From Candidatus Ozemobacteraceae bacterium (GTDB lineage Bacteria; Muiribacteriota; Ozemobacteria; Ozemobacterales; Ozemobacteraceae): a stretch of DNA of 64,000 nt. The notes under the pieces were generated by a model. It was given only the letters and a program-made list of their open reading frames with translations, ran no database searches and was not told where the DNA came from. Positions 43,428-52,210 of the stretch are shown here, piece by piece. Position 1 is the first letter of the stretch, and each line of letters begins with the position of its first letter. The DNA lies in contig DAOSOK010000004.1 in the NCBI GenBank assembly GCA_035373905.1, forward strand, positions 124,001 through 188,000, in the 5' to 3' direction. Made by a program: the position numbers and the translations under genes.

Positions 43428-43925
43428 GTGAGACGATCTCCAGGTTTCGGTCGGCTGAACGGCGGGGAACGCCGGGCGTTTACCTTGCCCGAGATTCTCA
43501 TCACGATTCTCCTGCTGTCGATCCTGTTTTCGCTGGGCATCGTCTTCTCGATGGGCATGCGGCAGACCCGCAAAGTGAAGGATTACGAAACCGCGATCGG
43601 GCTCGCTCAGCAGGCGATCGACGGCCTCCGGGCGGTTCCCTTCGGCACGCTTGACGACGAGGATGCCGGTGAATTCAGCGCCGAGACCGACTTCAACACC
43701 TCCGGGGCCCCGGGCGGGGTTGCAGATCTGTACGAGCCCGTGTTCAAGGCCGGCGGCAGCACCTACGAGCGGAAGGTCGAAGTGACGGGCGTCCCCTCTC
43801 CGGGCGGCCCCCTCGGCACGCCGCTCAAGATCAAGTTTGTCAAGGTGACCGTCAAGTGGAAGACGCCGGAGGGCGAGGAGCCCGATCCGTATGTTATATC
43901 TACAGCTATATCCGATCTGAACTGA
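43428..43925 (+). CDS. type IV pilin-like (prepilin) protein
   Basis: About 165 residues with a prepilin signal: basic ERRA followed by FTLPEILITILLLSILFSLGIVF, including Glu5 after the cleavage point. The residue before cleavage is Ala where Gly is usual. The globular part has DLYEPVFKAGGSTYERKV and VKVTVKWKTPEG, like minor pilins PilV/GspI. GTG at 43428 gives a 17-residue leader and has GAGGGG before it; ATG at 43389 or 43362 are alternatives. It is the first of three pilin-like genes. Confidence 0.82.
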   Translation: MRRSPGFGRLNGGERRAFTLPEILITILLLSILFSLGIVFSMGMRQTRKVKDYETAIGLAQQAIDGLRAVPFGTLDDEDAGEFSAETDFNTSGAPGGVADLYEPVFKAGGSTYERKVEVTGVPSPGGPLGTPLKIKFVKVTVKWKTPEGEEPDPYVISTAISDLN

Positions 43926-43932
43926 GGCGACC

Positions 43933-44679
43933 GTGAGCGCAGCCGGAACACCGCAGGCGATGAGAACCGCGAAGGCCTTCACCTTCGTGGAGTTGTTGAT
44001 CGTTCTGTTCCTCGTCTCCCTGATTCTCTTCGCCTCGTACAAGGTGTTTTTCCAGCAGACCCGCATGGTCCGCCAGTCGCTCGAGGAGATCAAGGTGAAC
44101 GACGATTTCCGGAAAATCCTGGCCTTCATGGGAAACGATGTGCGCGAGTCGACCCGTATCGACGAACCCGCGCCGATCCGCCTCGAGGATGCCCGGACGC
44201 TCGCCACCAAGGCCGGCCTCCTGATGCGCATCGCCAAGGAAGAACAGGACCCGACGCTCGATCGCGAAGACAGCCTCGGTCAGATCGCCGTAAGACGCAC
44301 GATCGTCTACGAGCTCGAGGACAACCCCAACCCCCTCGAGCCCTCGGTTCCCAGATTCCGACTCGTGCGTATCGAGTCCATCGATGAACATGGGCGGTCC
44401 GGCGAATCGACCCAACGGCACGTTATCTGCGACGACGTCCGCGACCTGGTCGTCTTCCGGACCATCAGGAAACCCCTCCCGCCCCACAACGTCGACGCCC
44501 TCGGCGACCGGCTCGTCCAGCCGCAGTCGGCATCGGTCCAGGGCACGGGAAACGACGTGGTGCACCTGCGCGTCACTCTCGAGCGGACGCGTATGGGCGG
44601 CGAGCGCGGCGAGGTGTTTCGGTTCCCGATGCAGACCTGCTTCTACAAACGGGGCAAGGAAATCTGGAGGCACCCGTGA
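43933..44679 (+). CDS. type IV minor pilin-like protein (PilW/GspJ type)
   Basis: A 248-residue protein with a short leader ending AMRTAKA, then FTFVELLIVLFLVSLILFASYKVFF with Glu5. As in the previous gene, Ala stands at the position before cleavage. The globular part is long, with VNDDFRKILAFMGNDVRESTRI and later VVHLRVTLERTR, typical of the PilW/GspJ class. GTG start at 43933 follows GAGGCG. The stop overlaps the next gene by GTGA, so the three genes form an operon. Confidence 0.85.
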   Translation: MSAAGTPQAMRTAKAFTFVELLIVLFLVSLILFASYKVFFQQTRMVRQSLEEIKVNDDFRKILAFMGNDVRESTRIDEPAPIRLEDARTLATKAGLLMRIAKEEQDPTLDREDSLGQIAVRRTIVYELEDNPNPLEPSVPRFRLVRIESIDEHGRSGESTQRHVICDDVRDLVVFRTIRKPLPPHNVDALGDRLVQPQSASVQGTGNDVVHLRVTLERTRMGGERGEVFRFPMQTCFYKRGKEIWRHP

Positions 44680-46970
44680 ACCTCAGAACGCGTGCCGGGT
44701 CCGGCCTCCTGATCGTTGCCATCCTGATTCTGCTGATGGCGTTGTTCTTCGTCACGATTGGGCGCCTCCGCTCGGGCGCCGAGACGCTCCGGTCGAAGTC
44801 GGCGCGCGACTACGTCGCGACCACGATCGCCGAGGCGGGGCTCAACTGCGTCATCGCCGAGCTCAATTATAATAGAACGTATTATACTCATTGGTATTAC
44901 GACGGAAAGCTGAAGGACCTGGAGAAGGGCTGGAAGTCGCCCGTCAAAAGCCGGGCGAGCGGCATCGGCGAAGTCGGCGAAATCGATCTCGACGGGATCT
45001 CCGCCGGCGTCTACACGGGGCGGACCCCGCTCGGCGAGTTCAAGCTGAAGTGCGCCCCGTTCCGCGGCTCGAAGGGCTTCAGGGACACCGACACGCTCGA
45101 GGAACAGAATATCTACGTCCAGTACGACGTGGTCGCCCGGGCCGGGGCCGACGCCAAGGCCGAAAACAACTCATACCGCCGCATCACCGGGCTCATCGAG
45201 CGCCGGTTCCCGACCGCCGAACATATCCTGTTCGACGGCGAGATGCTCGACACGGCATACGGCCCCTACGTCGACAGGCCGAACGAGCTGCGCCGCGGCA
45301 GGGTGTACGGCTACCAGTGGATCGTGCTGAACACGACGGGGGGCGCCGATCGCGGAAGCGTTCTGACCGAGATGGAGAAGATCGAGACGCCGGGCATGAT
45401 CCGCTCGATCGTGCCGACCGAGGTGACCTTCGTCGACAAGAAGAAGACGACGATCGATCGCACGAACGACTCGATGGCGTTCTCGAAGTTCAAGCCCTGG
45501 GACGGCTACGTGCTCGACGGGGCTCACGGGGCGCACCCGATCAAGTTGACGCACCTGCAGATGGAGCGCATCAAAAATGAGGCGGCCGAGCTCAAGAGCG
45601 GCGGCCTGGTCGTCGACGAGAAGACCTTCCCGCTCAGCACCTGGAAAAACCCCTATGACAAAAAGTCGAACTACTACGAGATGGATTTTGGCGGCTACAA
45701 CGTCGGCGTGATCGCCTCCGGCACGGACAGCTCCCAGGCGCCGCCGCCCAAGGGGTGCGACGACCCGGGGCCGCTCTCGAAAATGCGCGGCAGGAAATAC
45801 ATCATCTATTCGAAGGTGCCGCTGCGCATTTGGGGTTGCCCCGACAGGCCTGTGACGATCTGCTGCGAGAAAGACGTCGTGATCGCCGGTGATTTCAACC
45901 AGAACCCGGCCACGCCGCAGGATTACCCCGATTTGTATTATCAAGACTATAAAACGAAGCTGATGAACGGAAAGACCCCGTCGGGAGGCGATAATCACAA
46001 GGTCAACGCCCTGGTCATGTCGCGGGAACGCGTGCTGATCGATACGTCGAGGCCGACGCTGTTCGCCAGGAACGAGGCGGCGGCCGCCCTCCGGCTCGCG
46101 ATCGGCCTCGCGCTCCATCCCGTGAACGCCGAGCAGGAGAAACTGCTGCGGGAAAACTTCTGCCCCGCCGACGGGAAGCCCAAAAGCATCATCGGGGAAG
46201 GGATCCCGGACCCCAACACCGGCGTCCCGATTCCCTTCTTCGCGGCGATCGCCTGGCTTTGCCAGAACACCAGCGCCGACCCGTTCGGGCCCCTTGCCGC
46301 GCCCCAGATGGAGGACCTGATCGCCCTGTTCACGCCCTCCGGCAGCGACGACGGAAAACCGCACTTCGGCATCCGTGACGAGGTCGAGCGGAAAAAGCTG
46401 ATCACGAAGATCGTCGAAGACTGCCGCGACGACGGCCTGATCGACCCCTCCGAGATCCGGGACATCGTCGACCAGGCGATGCTCCAGGCCATGAAAGAAG
46501 AGTTCGCGAAGCCGTCCGCGGACTGCGGGGTCATGTCGATGCTGGCGTTTTTGTTCGACGAGGCGAAGAAAAGCCCGACCGACGGCCTGTGGCCGCCGGA
46601 GATCACGATCAACGCGATGCTGGTCAGTTCGACCCGGCGGGCCTCGAAATGGCGCGTCGGCATGGCGCTCCCGAAGGTGTTCGACGAGATCGGCAACGCG
46701 CCCGGCGGCGAGAGCGACGGGATCGTGCAGTATCTGAAAAAGCCTCGCTTCCTCATCCAGCGCGTCTACGGCTCGGAAATCCGGCTCGCGAGCACCGAGC
46801 CCCGCTACTTCATCGACGGAAAATACACGGGCGACGCCGTTCTCCGCCGCCGCCTGTGGGATACGAGCCTGTATTCGGCCGATTACCGCACCGAAGAGAT
46901 GCCCGAAGCCTTCAACCTGCTGACCTATTCCGAATCGACGATCTCGAAAGACGCCTTCGACTCGTTCTGA
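44676..46970 (+). CDS. large PilX/GspK-like pilus protein
   Basis: A 764-residue protein. The N-terminus RTRAGSGLLIVAILILLMALFFVTIGRL resembles PilX/GspK-type minor pilins, which lack Glu5 and are often longer. A helix (TIAEAGLNCVIAELN) follows, and then a very large extracellular region with Cys pairs (GCDDPG, CPDRPVTICCEKD) and many aromatic residues. GspK-like proteins cap pilus tips; at 764 residues this is about twice the usual length and may be an adhesive tip or a polymeric surface protein. GTG start coupled to the preceding gene. Confidence 0.85.
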   Translation: MNLRTRAGSGLLIVAILILLMALFFVTIGRLRSGAETLRSKSARDYVATTIAEAGLNCVIAELNYNRTYYTHWYYDGKLKDLEKGWKSPVKSRASGIGEVGEIDLDGISAGVYTGRTPLGEFKLKCAPFRGSKGFRDTDTLEEQNIYVQYDVVARAGADAKAENNSYRRITGLIERRFPTAEHILFDGEMLDTAYGPYVDRPNELRRGRVYGYQWIVLNTTGGADRGSVLTEMEKIETPGMIRSIVPTEVTFVDKKKTTIDRTNDSMAFSKFKPWDGYVLDGAHGAHPIKLTHLQMERIKNEAAELKSGGLVVDEKTFPLSTWKNPYDKKSNYYEMDFGGYNVGVIASGTDSSQAPPPKGCDDPGPLSKMRGRKYIIYSKVPLRIWGCPDRPVTICCEKDVVIAGDFNQNPATPQDYPDLYYQDYKTKLMNGKTPSGGDNHKVNALVMSRERVLIDTSRPTLFARNEAAAALRLAIGLALHPVNAEQEKLLRENFCPADGKPKSIIGEGIPDPNTGVPIPFFAAIAWLCQNTSADPFGPLAAPQMEDLIALFTPSGSDDGKPHFGIRDEVERKKLITKIVEDCRDDGLIDPSEIRDIVDQAMLQAMKEEFAKPSADCGVMSMLAFLFDEAKKSPTDGLWPPEITINAMLVSSTRRASKWRVGMALPKVFDEIGNAPGGESDGIVQYLKKPRFLIQRVYGSEIRLASTEPRYFIDGKYTGDAVLRRRLWDTSLYSADYRTEEMPEAFNLLTYSESTISKDAFDSF

Positions 46971-46985
46971 CGTTACGCCCCTTGT

Positions 46986-47360
46986 TCAGGGGGCCATTCG
47001 ACCGGTCAGTGCCGAAAAAGCGAGAAGATACAGCGTCAGAACGCAGGCGGCGCGAATCATCTGGACGGCGCATCCCGCCTGGGTATCATCAGATTGTCTC
47101 CCGGTCATCGAGCTCATGCTGAGCAGCGCGCTGAACCAGGTGCAATACGAGATGCTATAGATTCCAAGTGCTCCCAGGGAAATGACGAGAAGATCCGTCA
47201 CGGCACGGTTGCCTCTCGGTCCCATGGGGCGTACGTATTCCGGATGAAGAACGCAGGCCAGAACGACGGCAGCCAGTGGAAGAGCGAGGATGATCCAGAA
47301 CGGATCGATGCGGGGCGGCGGAGGATCGTGCGATAACTCCGGGCTTTTCCGATCGCTCAT
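46986..47360 (-). CDS. small membrane protein, unknown function
   Basis: A 124-residue protein with a Pro-rich basic N-terminus (SPELSHDPPPPRIDP) and three hydrophobic segments: FWIILALPLAAVVLACVL, AVTDLLVISLGALGIYSI and MIRAACVLTLYLLAFSAL. No known family. The ATG at 47360 overlaps the TGA of the polysaccharide deacetylase gene; a GTG at 47363 is an alternative. Confidence 0.7.
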   Translation of the reverse strand: MSDRKSPELSHDPPPPRIDPFWIILALPLAAVVLACVLHPEYVRPMGPRGNRAVTDLLVISLGALGIYSISYCTWFSALLSMSSMTGRQSDDTQAGCAVQMIRAACVLTLYLLAFSALTGRMAP

Positions 47361-48424
47361 CACTGCAGGGTGAACAGCCAGCCGTGTTGCGCGGTGATGC
47401 CGGTGCGCTTGTCGCGCAGGTAAACGTCGATGAACCGGTGGCCCGGCTTGAGGGCGCCCTTCGGCCGGGCATGCACGGTCCGCGTTGCCGGATCGAACCG
47501 GAACTCGAGGCTGCCGTCCGTGGCTTTCACGTTCAGGACGTGGGTTTCGGGCGAGTAGTCGGCGAGAGCCGGCAGCCGGCAGCTGACCGTCGCGAGGGCG
47601 GAGAGCACCTCGCCCGGCCGCGGCTGCTGGTCGGTCACCTCGATTGAGGCCATGCCGAGCCGGATCAGGAACTTTTCCCGGGTATCGCTGCGATACACCA
47701 CCTGGCGCTTGACGCGGAACGGGTCGAGGCCGGCGTAATTTGCGCCGCCGTCGACGGTCATCGCGCCGGCATACCCGGCGTCGCGCGCGACCTGCTCAGC
47801 CTGTTCGGTGTAGATGCCGTAGGGCCAGACCATGAATTTCACGGGGAGGCCGAGCTGTTTCTCGAGCAGGGTGCGGGAACCCTTGATCTCGAGTTCGAGC
47901 ATCTTCGCATACGCCGGCGTGCCGTGTCCGGTCGCGAGGTTCGCGTGGCTCATCGAGTGCGACTCGATCGACCAGCCCGCGGAGGCCAGTTCGCGGAGCT
48001 GGTCCCAGGACATCGCGTTGCCGGCCCCGATGAACCGCGGGTAGATGCAGGCGATGCCGGTGAAGCCCATTTCCTTCATGATCGGGAAGGCGTAATCATA
48101 GACCGAGGCATACCCGTCATCGAAGGAAAGCACGATCGAACGCTTCGCCGGAACCGTGCCTGAGGCGAGAATGGCCAGCAGTTCGGCCGACGAGAGGCTT
48201 TGATAGCCCTGGGCCTTCAGGATGCCGAGTTGTTCGCGGAACGCCTCCGGGGTCAGTTCGAACTGTCCGTTCGCGCCAGGCCTGACCTGATGGTAGCAGA
48301 GGGCCGGAATCGAGAGGCCTTCGGCCGTCGGGGCGACCGTCGCCAGAAGAACAATCAAGGCGATCCGGCACATCGTGAGAAAGGGGCGAAAGCGAGTGAA
48401 CATGTTGCACATGAACCGATCCAT
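47360..48424 (-). CDS. secreted polysaccharide deacetylase (CE4)
   Basis: About 354 residues. The hydrophobic signal FLTMCRIALIVLLATVAPTAEG precedes a NodB/CE4 domain with the family patterns: LCYHQVRPG, SIVLSFDDGY (metal-binding DD), SIESHSMSHANL (zinc HxxxH), PVKFMVWPYG and GAMTVDGG. It removes acetyl groups from surface polysaccharide or peptidoglycan. The start is uncertain: 48424, 48412 and 48403 are all in frame; a longer frame upstream overlaps the sRNA candidate and is not supported. Confidence 0.88.
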   Translation of the reverse strand: MDRFMCNMFTRFRPFLTMCRIALIVLLATVAPTAEGLSIPALCYHQVRPGANGQFELTPEAFREQLGILKAQGYQSLSSAELLAILASGTVPAKRSIVLSFDDGYASVYDYAFPIMKEMGFTGIACIYPRFIGAGNAMSWDQLRELASAGWSIESHSMSHANLATGHGTPAYAKMLELEIKGSRTLLEKQLGLPVKFMVWPYGIYTEQAEQVARDAGYAGAMTVDGGANYAGLDPFRVKRQVVYRSDTREKFLIRLGMASIEVTDQQPRPGEVLSALATVSCRLPALADYSPETHVLNVKATDGSLEFRFDPATRTVHARPKGALKPGHRFIDVYLRDKRTGITAQHGWLFTLQ

Positions 48425-48467
48425 CCGTTCGTTCAGATATTCATGTATACCATGGATTATGACGGGC

Positions 48468-48551
48468 AAAAAAAAAGCTGCATTTGCATGCAGCTCAATC
48501 AAGGAAAGGAATGATTGAAGACAACTGACGAAAGATCGTTCAGTGCTCACA
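48468..48551 (-). ncRNA. candidate sigma-54-driven small RNA
   Basis: Minus strand, about 80 bases, from the predicted +1 near 48550 to a strong terminator. No gene covers it on this strand. Two hairpins can be drawn: CAATCA/TGATTG (48496-48517) whose ten-base loop reads UUCCUUUCCU in RNA and could pair with ribosome-binding sites, and the perfect eight-base terminator stem AGCTGCAT/ATGCAGCT (48476-48495) followed by eight U (48468-48475). It ends 44 bases before the deacetylase start, and hfq is encoded 300 bases away. Existence is inferred, not shown. Confidence 0.5.
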
Positions 48552-48560
48552 TATATAGAA

Positions 48561-48576
48561 AGCAAGCCTTGTGCCA
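48561..48576 (-). promoter_or_regulatory. consensus sigma-54 promoter
   Basis: The minus-strand string TGGCACAAGGCTTGCT matches TGGCAC-N5-TTGC at every key position; such a match is expected by chance only about 0.1 times in 64 kb. The +1 would be near 48550. It would drive the sRNA candidate, and the terminator at 48476-48495 lies between it and the deacetylase gene. Confidence 0.6.
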
Positions 48577-48709
48577 TGTGTTTTTTGGGGAAAAGTGCCA
48601 AAAATGTGGTCATTGGCGGCCTGTTGCAGGGGATGATGCAAAAAAAATCAACACTCCTGCGTCGGTGGTGTGCAAATCCTGCTCAGCGCGGGAAGCCCGG
48701 CCGAGGAAG

Positions 48710-48744
48710 AAAACACCCCGGTGCATACCACACCGGGGTGTTTT
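48710..48744 (-). terminator. terminator downstream of hfq
   Basis: Ten-base arms CACCCCGGTG and CACCGGGGTG with a seven-base loop, flanked by AAAA and TTTT, so it could work in both directions. On minus it lies 45 bases past the hfq stop. Confidence 0.85.
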
Positions 48745-48788
48745 CACCACAATACGGGTTTGATTCCGGGCGATCATGCCGGAAGAGA

Positions 48789-49016
48789 TCAGGCCTCCGC
48801 GTGGGGCATCACGAAATCGTCAGGCAACTGGATGGTGGAAACGGCGTGCTTATAGATCAACTGCCGCTTGCCTTCGGCTTCGAGCAGGATAACGAACGTA
48901 TCGAAATCGAGAACCGTTCCTTGAATCTGGAAGCCCTTCATCAGGAAGATTTTGACGGGTTCAGCGCGCTTCTTCAGTACCTGGAGAATGGTGTCCTGGA
49001 TGTTGATGGCCGGCAT
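48789..49016 (-). CDS. hfq: RNA chaperone Hfq
   Basis: A 75-residue Sm-like protein. INIQDTILQVLKKRAEPVKIFLMKGFQIQGTV is Sm1, with the conserved Gln/Asp pair at the N-terminus, and the Sm2 motif is QLIYKHAVSTI (YKH site). FDTFVILLE sits between, as in known Hfq. It forms a hexamer that joins small RNAs to mRNAs. The C-terminal tail is very short (QLPDDFVMPHAEA). The upstream space contains a ribosome-like GAGGAAC. The large TPR gene ends 24 bases before the Hfq start, so hfq is probably the last gene of that transcript or has its own promoter. Confidence 0.95.
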   Translation of the reverse strand: MPAINIQDTILQVLKKRAEPVKIFLMKGFQIQGTVLDFDTFVILLEAEGKRQLIYKHAVSTIQLPDDFVMPHAEA

Positions 49017-49040
49017 GCGGGTTCCTCCTGATGCCTTCGA

Positions 49041-52000
49041 TTATGGATTACGGCCGGTCGGGGCCGGGTGCACGCTGCACCCGATCGAGCCGTCCGCGTT
49101 CAGCGTATACTTCCCGCCGGCTGGGCAGGAACTCATATTGTATATCATCAGAATCTTATTTATCAACCCCTCTTTCTGAAAGCCGGGTTTCACCTGGGAC
49201 GTGATCATCGAGATGATGCCCTCGAGACGCTCCCGGGTGTAGAGGCATCGCTCGGGACCGCCGGCGAGCATCGGGAACAGACCACTCGCCGGATGTTTCG
49301 TGCAGAGCAGCATGCCGGACGGTCCATCGATGGTCACCGTTCCGCCGTCGGGGCAGATCTTCGCGAGGTCCGCAGGCGTGCGGCCGAAGAAAAACCTGCG
49401 AGCGAAACATTTCAAAGCCTGGAAGCGCGGCTGAAGGAACCACACGAGGGGCTTGTACGATTCGATCAGGTCGCGGACCCGGGGAATGAGCCTGCCGAAC
49501 GTGGCTTCCATCTCGACGCAGCCGTCGTTGGCGCTGACCCTGACCTCGACGGGAATACTCCATTCGAGCATCTTCCGCTTGAACTCGAACAACTGGTCCG
49601 CGATTTCCTTCATCTGCTTCTGCTGCACCGGCCCCGAGGGGAGCTGCTGCAGCACCTCGGTGACGTTGTCGCCTTCGAGCCGATGACGGGCATACAGCGC
49701 CAGAAAGGGGCGAATCGGATTCTTCACCCATGCCCGGAGGAAAAGCGGGATTTCAGCTTCCCAGAGGCGCCAGTCGATGAAGATTCCCGACAGGGCATCC
49801 GCCTTGTAGGGGAACATGCCCAGGAGCAGAGGAAGTTCTTTCTCGGAAGGTTCGCTCCCCGTTCCGAGCAGCAGGGCGTTTCCCGCGTGAATCAGCCAGA
49901 GCGGCCTGTGGAGCAGGTTGGTGCGGAGAGCCGGGAAGCCCGCGATCGATACCGTTTCCGATGAAATGCGGCACCCGATGAGGGAGAGATGGTGGCCGGC
50001 GGCGATGAGGGCCTTGCGATCCTTCAGGCCGGGATACTCGATCATCAGGATGGAATTTGCTCCGGGTTTTCTCAGTCGTTTGACGAACAGGGAAATAGAC
50101 AGCTTGCCGAACTCGGGAAAGGCGAGAAGCTTGTCGGCAGCGAGCGATGTGGCGGCCGGGCCGACATTCAGGGCGAGCGGAACAGGAGCAACGTCGGGAA
50201 ATACGGGCTCGAGGCCGCCGTCCGCTCCCTCGGCGACCGCCGTTTCCGAGGCTTCCGCCCCTTCGACGCCGGGTTCCATGCTGTCGAGGTCATCCGGCTC
50301 CTGGAAGATGATGTTCTCTTCGGAGGAACTATCTTCACCAGTTGCCTGGGGGAGGCTCTCGGTGGGCGTGGCCGTCACGGCTTCGGTCGCGGTCGCGAGT
50401 TCGATCGTGTAGTAGTCGAACAGGGGCTTCGACAGGTCGACGTTTCCGCGCTTGAGGCGCTCGCAGAGGCGCGTCATCTCGATGGCCCGGTCGAACATTC
50501 CCTCTTCCTGGAAGATGCGGACGAGCTGGAGGAGGATGCGGTTCAGGTGCACCGGCGACGCCTTGGCGCCGAACTGGCCGTGATACTCGGCCACGGCGCG
50601 GTACTGCGCGCGCAGGACGATCGCGAGATACAGGTCGCGCTGCATGTTTTCGAGGTAGGGATCGGCCTTGATCGCCTGCCGGAAATACTCGATCGCTATC
50701 TCGAACTGGGCCATCTGGAGATGGACCTTGCCGAGGTGCATCAGGATCTCGCCGACGTCGGGCGCCAGGGCGGCGGCCCTCTGAAGCAGCCGGAGGCCTT
50801 CGCTGGCATTTCCCTGCTTGAACAGCGCCCATCCGTAGGTGTCGAGATACGAAGCGTTGTTGGGCTCGATCTTGACGGCGCGGGCGGCCATTTTCTCCGC
50901 CTTGTCGAGGTCGCGGTCGAGTTCGGTCAAAAGATAGGCATAGTTATTCAACGCTTCGGCCGAGGTCGGCCGAAGAGCGATCGCCTTCTCGTAGATCGGA
51001 ATCGCCTTCTCATACTGCTTCGAGACGTAATACACCGTGCCGAGGTGGTAATGCGGCTCATACGTGTCGGGTGACATCGCGACGGCCTTCTCGAGCTCCT
51101 GGATCGCCTTTTCCGTCTGGCTGTTCTTGAAAGCGGCCCAGCCAAGGCTGTCGCGGAATCCCGGGTTGTCGGGCATCTGGTCGACGGCTCGCTGGACCAG
51201 CGACTGGGCGAGTTCCCGGTGGACGCCGTATTCCGCGTACAGGAAGCCCAGATTGTTCAGGGCGTGCGGATTGTTCGGCGAGAGGGTGAGAATTTTCTTG
51301 TACACCGCCTCCTGGAGCCAGAACGGCTCGTCCTTCGCCTGGCTCTTGTAGCCCTCGTGGAGCCCCATGTAGATGCCCAAAAGGGTGTTCTGGAGCTTGG
51401 GGTTGCCGGGCGCGAGCGACGAGGCCTTCTCGAACGAGGCGATCGCAAGGAACAGCGACGGCTCCTCGCTTCCCAACAGGCGGAAGGCCTGGCCAAGAAC
51501 GTAGTAATAGTGCGGGTCGGATGGGGCGAGGGCGGCGGCGCGCTTGAGGTCCTCGAAGGGTTTCATTGGCCCGAAGTAGTTGTTGGGCCGGGTTCGGAGC
51601 AACTGGAACAGAATGCCTTTGATCAGGTGATACTCGGGGGTGCGCTCGAACGGCTCTTCCGCTTTCAGGAGGAGTTCTTCGAACGCATGGTCGCGGGCGT
51701 TCTTCGGGTCGGGTTCCTTGTCGGCAGCGGTCAGGAGGCCTTTGAGGAAGAGATACCGGAGGCCCTCCTCCTTGTTCTCGTCGCTGAATTTTTCGGTGGC
51801 GATCTGCTTGAGAACAAGCTTTTCGAGCTCGGCCGTGCGCGGAGTGTCCGACATCTTCATCAGCGTCACCCACTGGGCCATGGCGTGAAGCTGGGCGAGG
51901 GGGTTCTTCTGATGTTCCGAGAGATACTTCTTGAGCAGCGAAAGATTGAAATCCGGTGCCTTCGTCTTTTCGAGGCGGATCTCCTCGAGGTTGAACAGAG

Positions 52001-52148
52001 GAAGGCCGAAATCGATATCCGATGCCCGCGCCGTGAAGCCGGCGAAGAGAAGGGCGAACAGCAGCAGCGCCAGGACGGGGCGGAGCAGCCGGCGGTGCGG
52101 GTGGAGCGTGCGGGAAGCGGGGGTAGGTGTACGGAAAGCGGACATCAT
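49041..52148 (-). CDS. large secreted TPR-repeat protein
   Basis: A 1035-residue precursor with a signal/anchor (VLALLLFALLFAGFTARA) followed by about 12 tetratricopeptide repeats to about residue 580 (for example YYVLGQAFRLLGSEEPSLFLAIASFEKAS and AIPIYEKAIALRPTSAEALNNYAYLL). An acidic linker (PTESLPQATGEDSSSEEN) leads to a 400-residue domain that I cannot name. The extreme C-terminus has two similar Cys motifs, CPDGGTVTIDGPSGMLLCTKH and CPAGGKYTLNADGSIGCSVH, resembling tails of some pilin-like proteins. A promoter lies at 52180-52209. Confidence 0.88.
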   Translation of the reverse strand: MMSAFRTPTPASRTLHPHRRLLRPVLALLLFALLFAGFTARASDIDFGLPLFNLEEIRLEKTKAPDFNLSLLKKYLSEHQKNPLAQLHAMAQWVTLMKMSDTPRTAELEKLVLKQIATEKFSDENKEEGLRYLFLKGLLTAADKEPDPKNARDHAFEELLLKAEEPFERTPEYHLIKGILFQLLRTRPNNYFGPMKPFEDLKRAAALAPSDPHYYYVLGQAFRLLGSEEPSLFLAIASFEKASSLAPGNPKLQNTLLGIYMGLHEGYKSQAKDEPFWLQEAVYKKILTLSPNNPHALNNLGFLYAEYGVHRELAQSLVQRAVDQMPDNPGFRDSLGWAAFKNSQTEKAIQELEKAVAMSPDTYEPHYHLGTVYYVSKQYEKAIPIYEKAIALRPTSAEALNNYAYLLTELDRDLDKAEKMAARAVKIEPNNASYLDTYGWALFKQGNASEGLRLLQRAAALAPDVGEILMHLGKVHLQMAQFEIAIEYFRQAIKADPYLENMQRDLYLAIVLRAQYRAVAEYHGQFGAKASPVHLNRILLQLVRIFQEEGMFDRAIEMTRLCERLKRGNVDLSKPLFDYYTIELATATEAVTATPTESLPQATGEDSSSEENIIFQEPDDLDSMEPGVEGAEASETAVAEGADGGLEPVFPDVAPVPLALNVGPAATSLAADKLLAFPEFGKLSISLFVKRLRKPGANSILMIEYPGLKDRKALIAAGHHLSLIGCRISSETVSIAGFPALRTNLLHRPLWLIHAGNALLLGTGSEPSEKELPLLLGMFPYKADALSGIFIDWRLWEAEIPLFLRAWVKNPIRPFLALYARHRLEGDNVTEVLQQLPSGPVQQKQMKEIADQLFEFKRKMLEWSIPVEVRVSANDGCVEMEATFGRLIPRVRDLIESYKPLVWFLQPRFQALKCFARRFFFGRTPADLAKICPDGGTVTIDGPSGMLLCTKHPASGLFPMLAGGPERCLYTRERLEGIISMITSQVKPGFQKEGLINKILMIYNMSSCPAGGKYTLNADGSIGCSVHPAPTGRNP

Positions 52149-52179
52149 GTTTCGGCCTCCGGGGCGTTATCTGGATGGC

Positions 52180-52209
52180 ATTATAGGGCGGAACCACGCT
52201 TGAGAGCAA
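52180..52209 (-). promoter_or_regulatory. sigma-70-type promoter of TPR gene
   Basis: Minus-strand TTGCTC and a perfect TATAAT are 18 bases apart; the start point would be near 52173, giving a 25-base leader with GGAGG (52157-52161) before the ATG. Confidence 0.6.
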
Positions 52210-52210
52210 A

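Noticed and set aside
46971..46995. Hairpin between the convergent pilin and membrane-protein genes as a terminator
   Set aside because: The stem GCCCC/GGGGGC is short, overlaps the second gene's stop and has no T-tract.
48515..48763. Plus-strand TTG-start frame with Cys pairs (CQKC, CKSC) resembling a zinc ribbon and preceded by AAGGAAAGG
   Set aside because: The 3' part covers a perfect ten-base terminator hairpin, the start is TTG, and the same DNA is better explained by the minus-strand promoter, sRNA and hfq terminator. I cannot fully exclude it.
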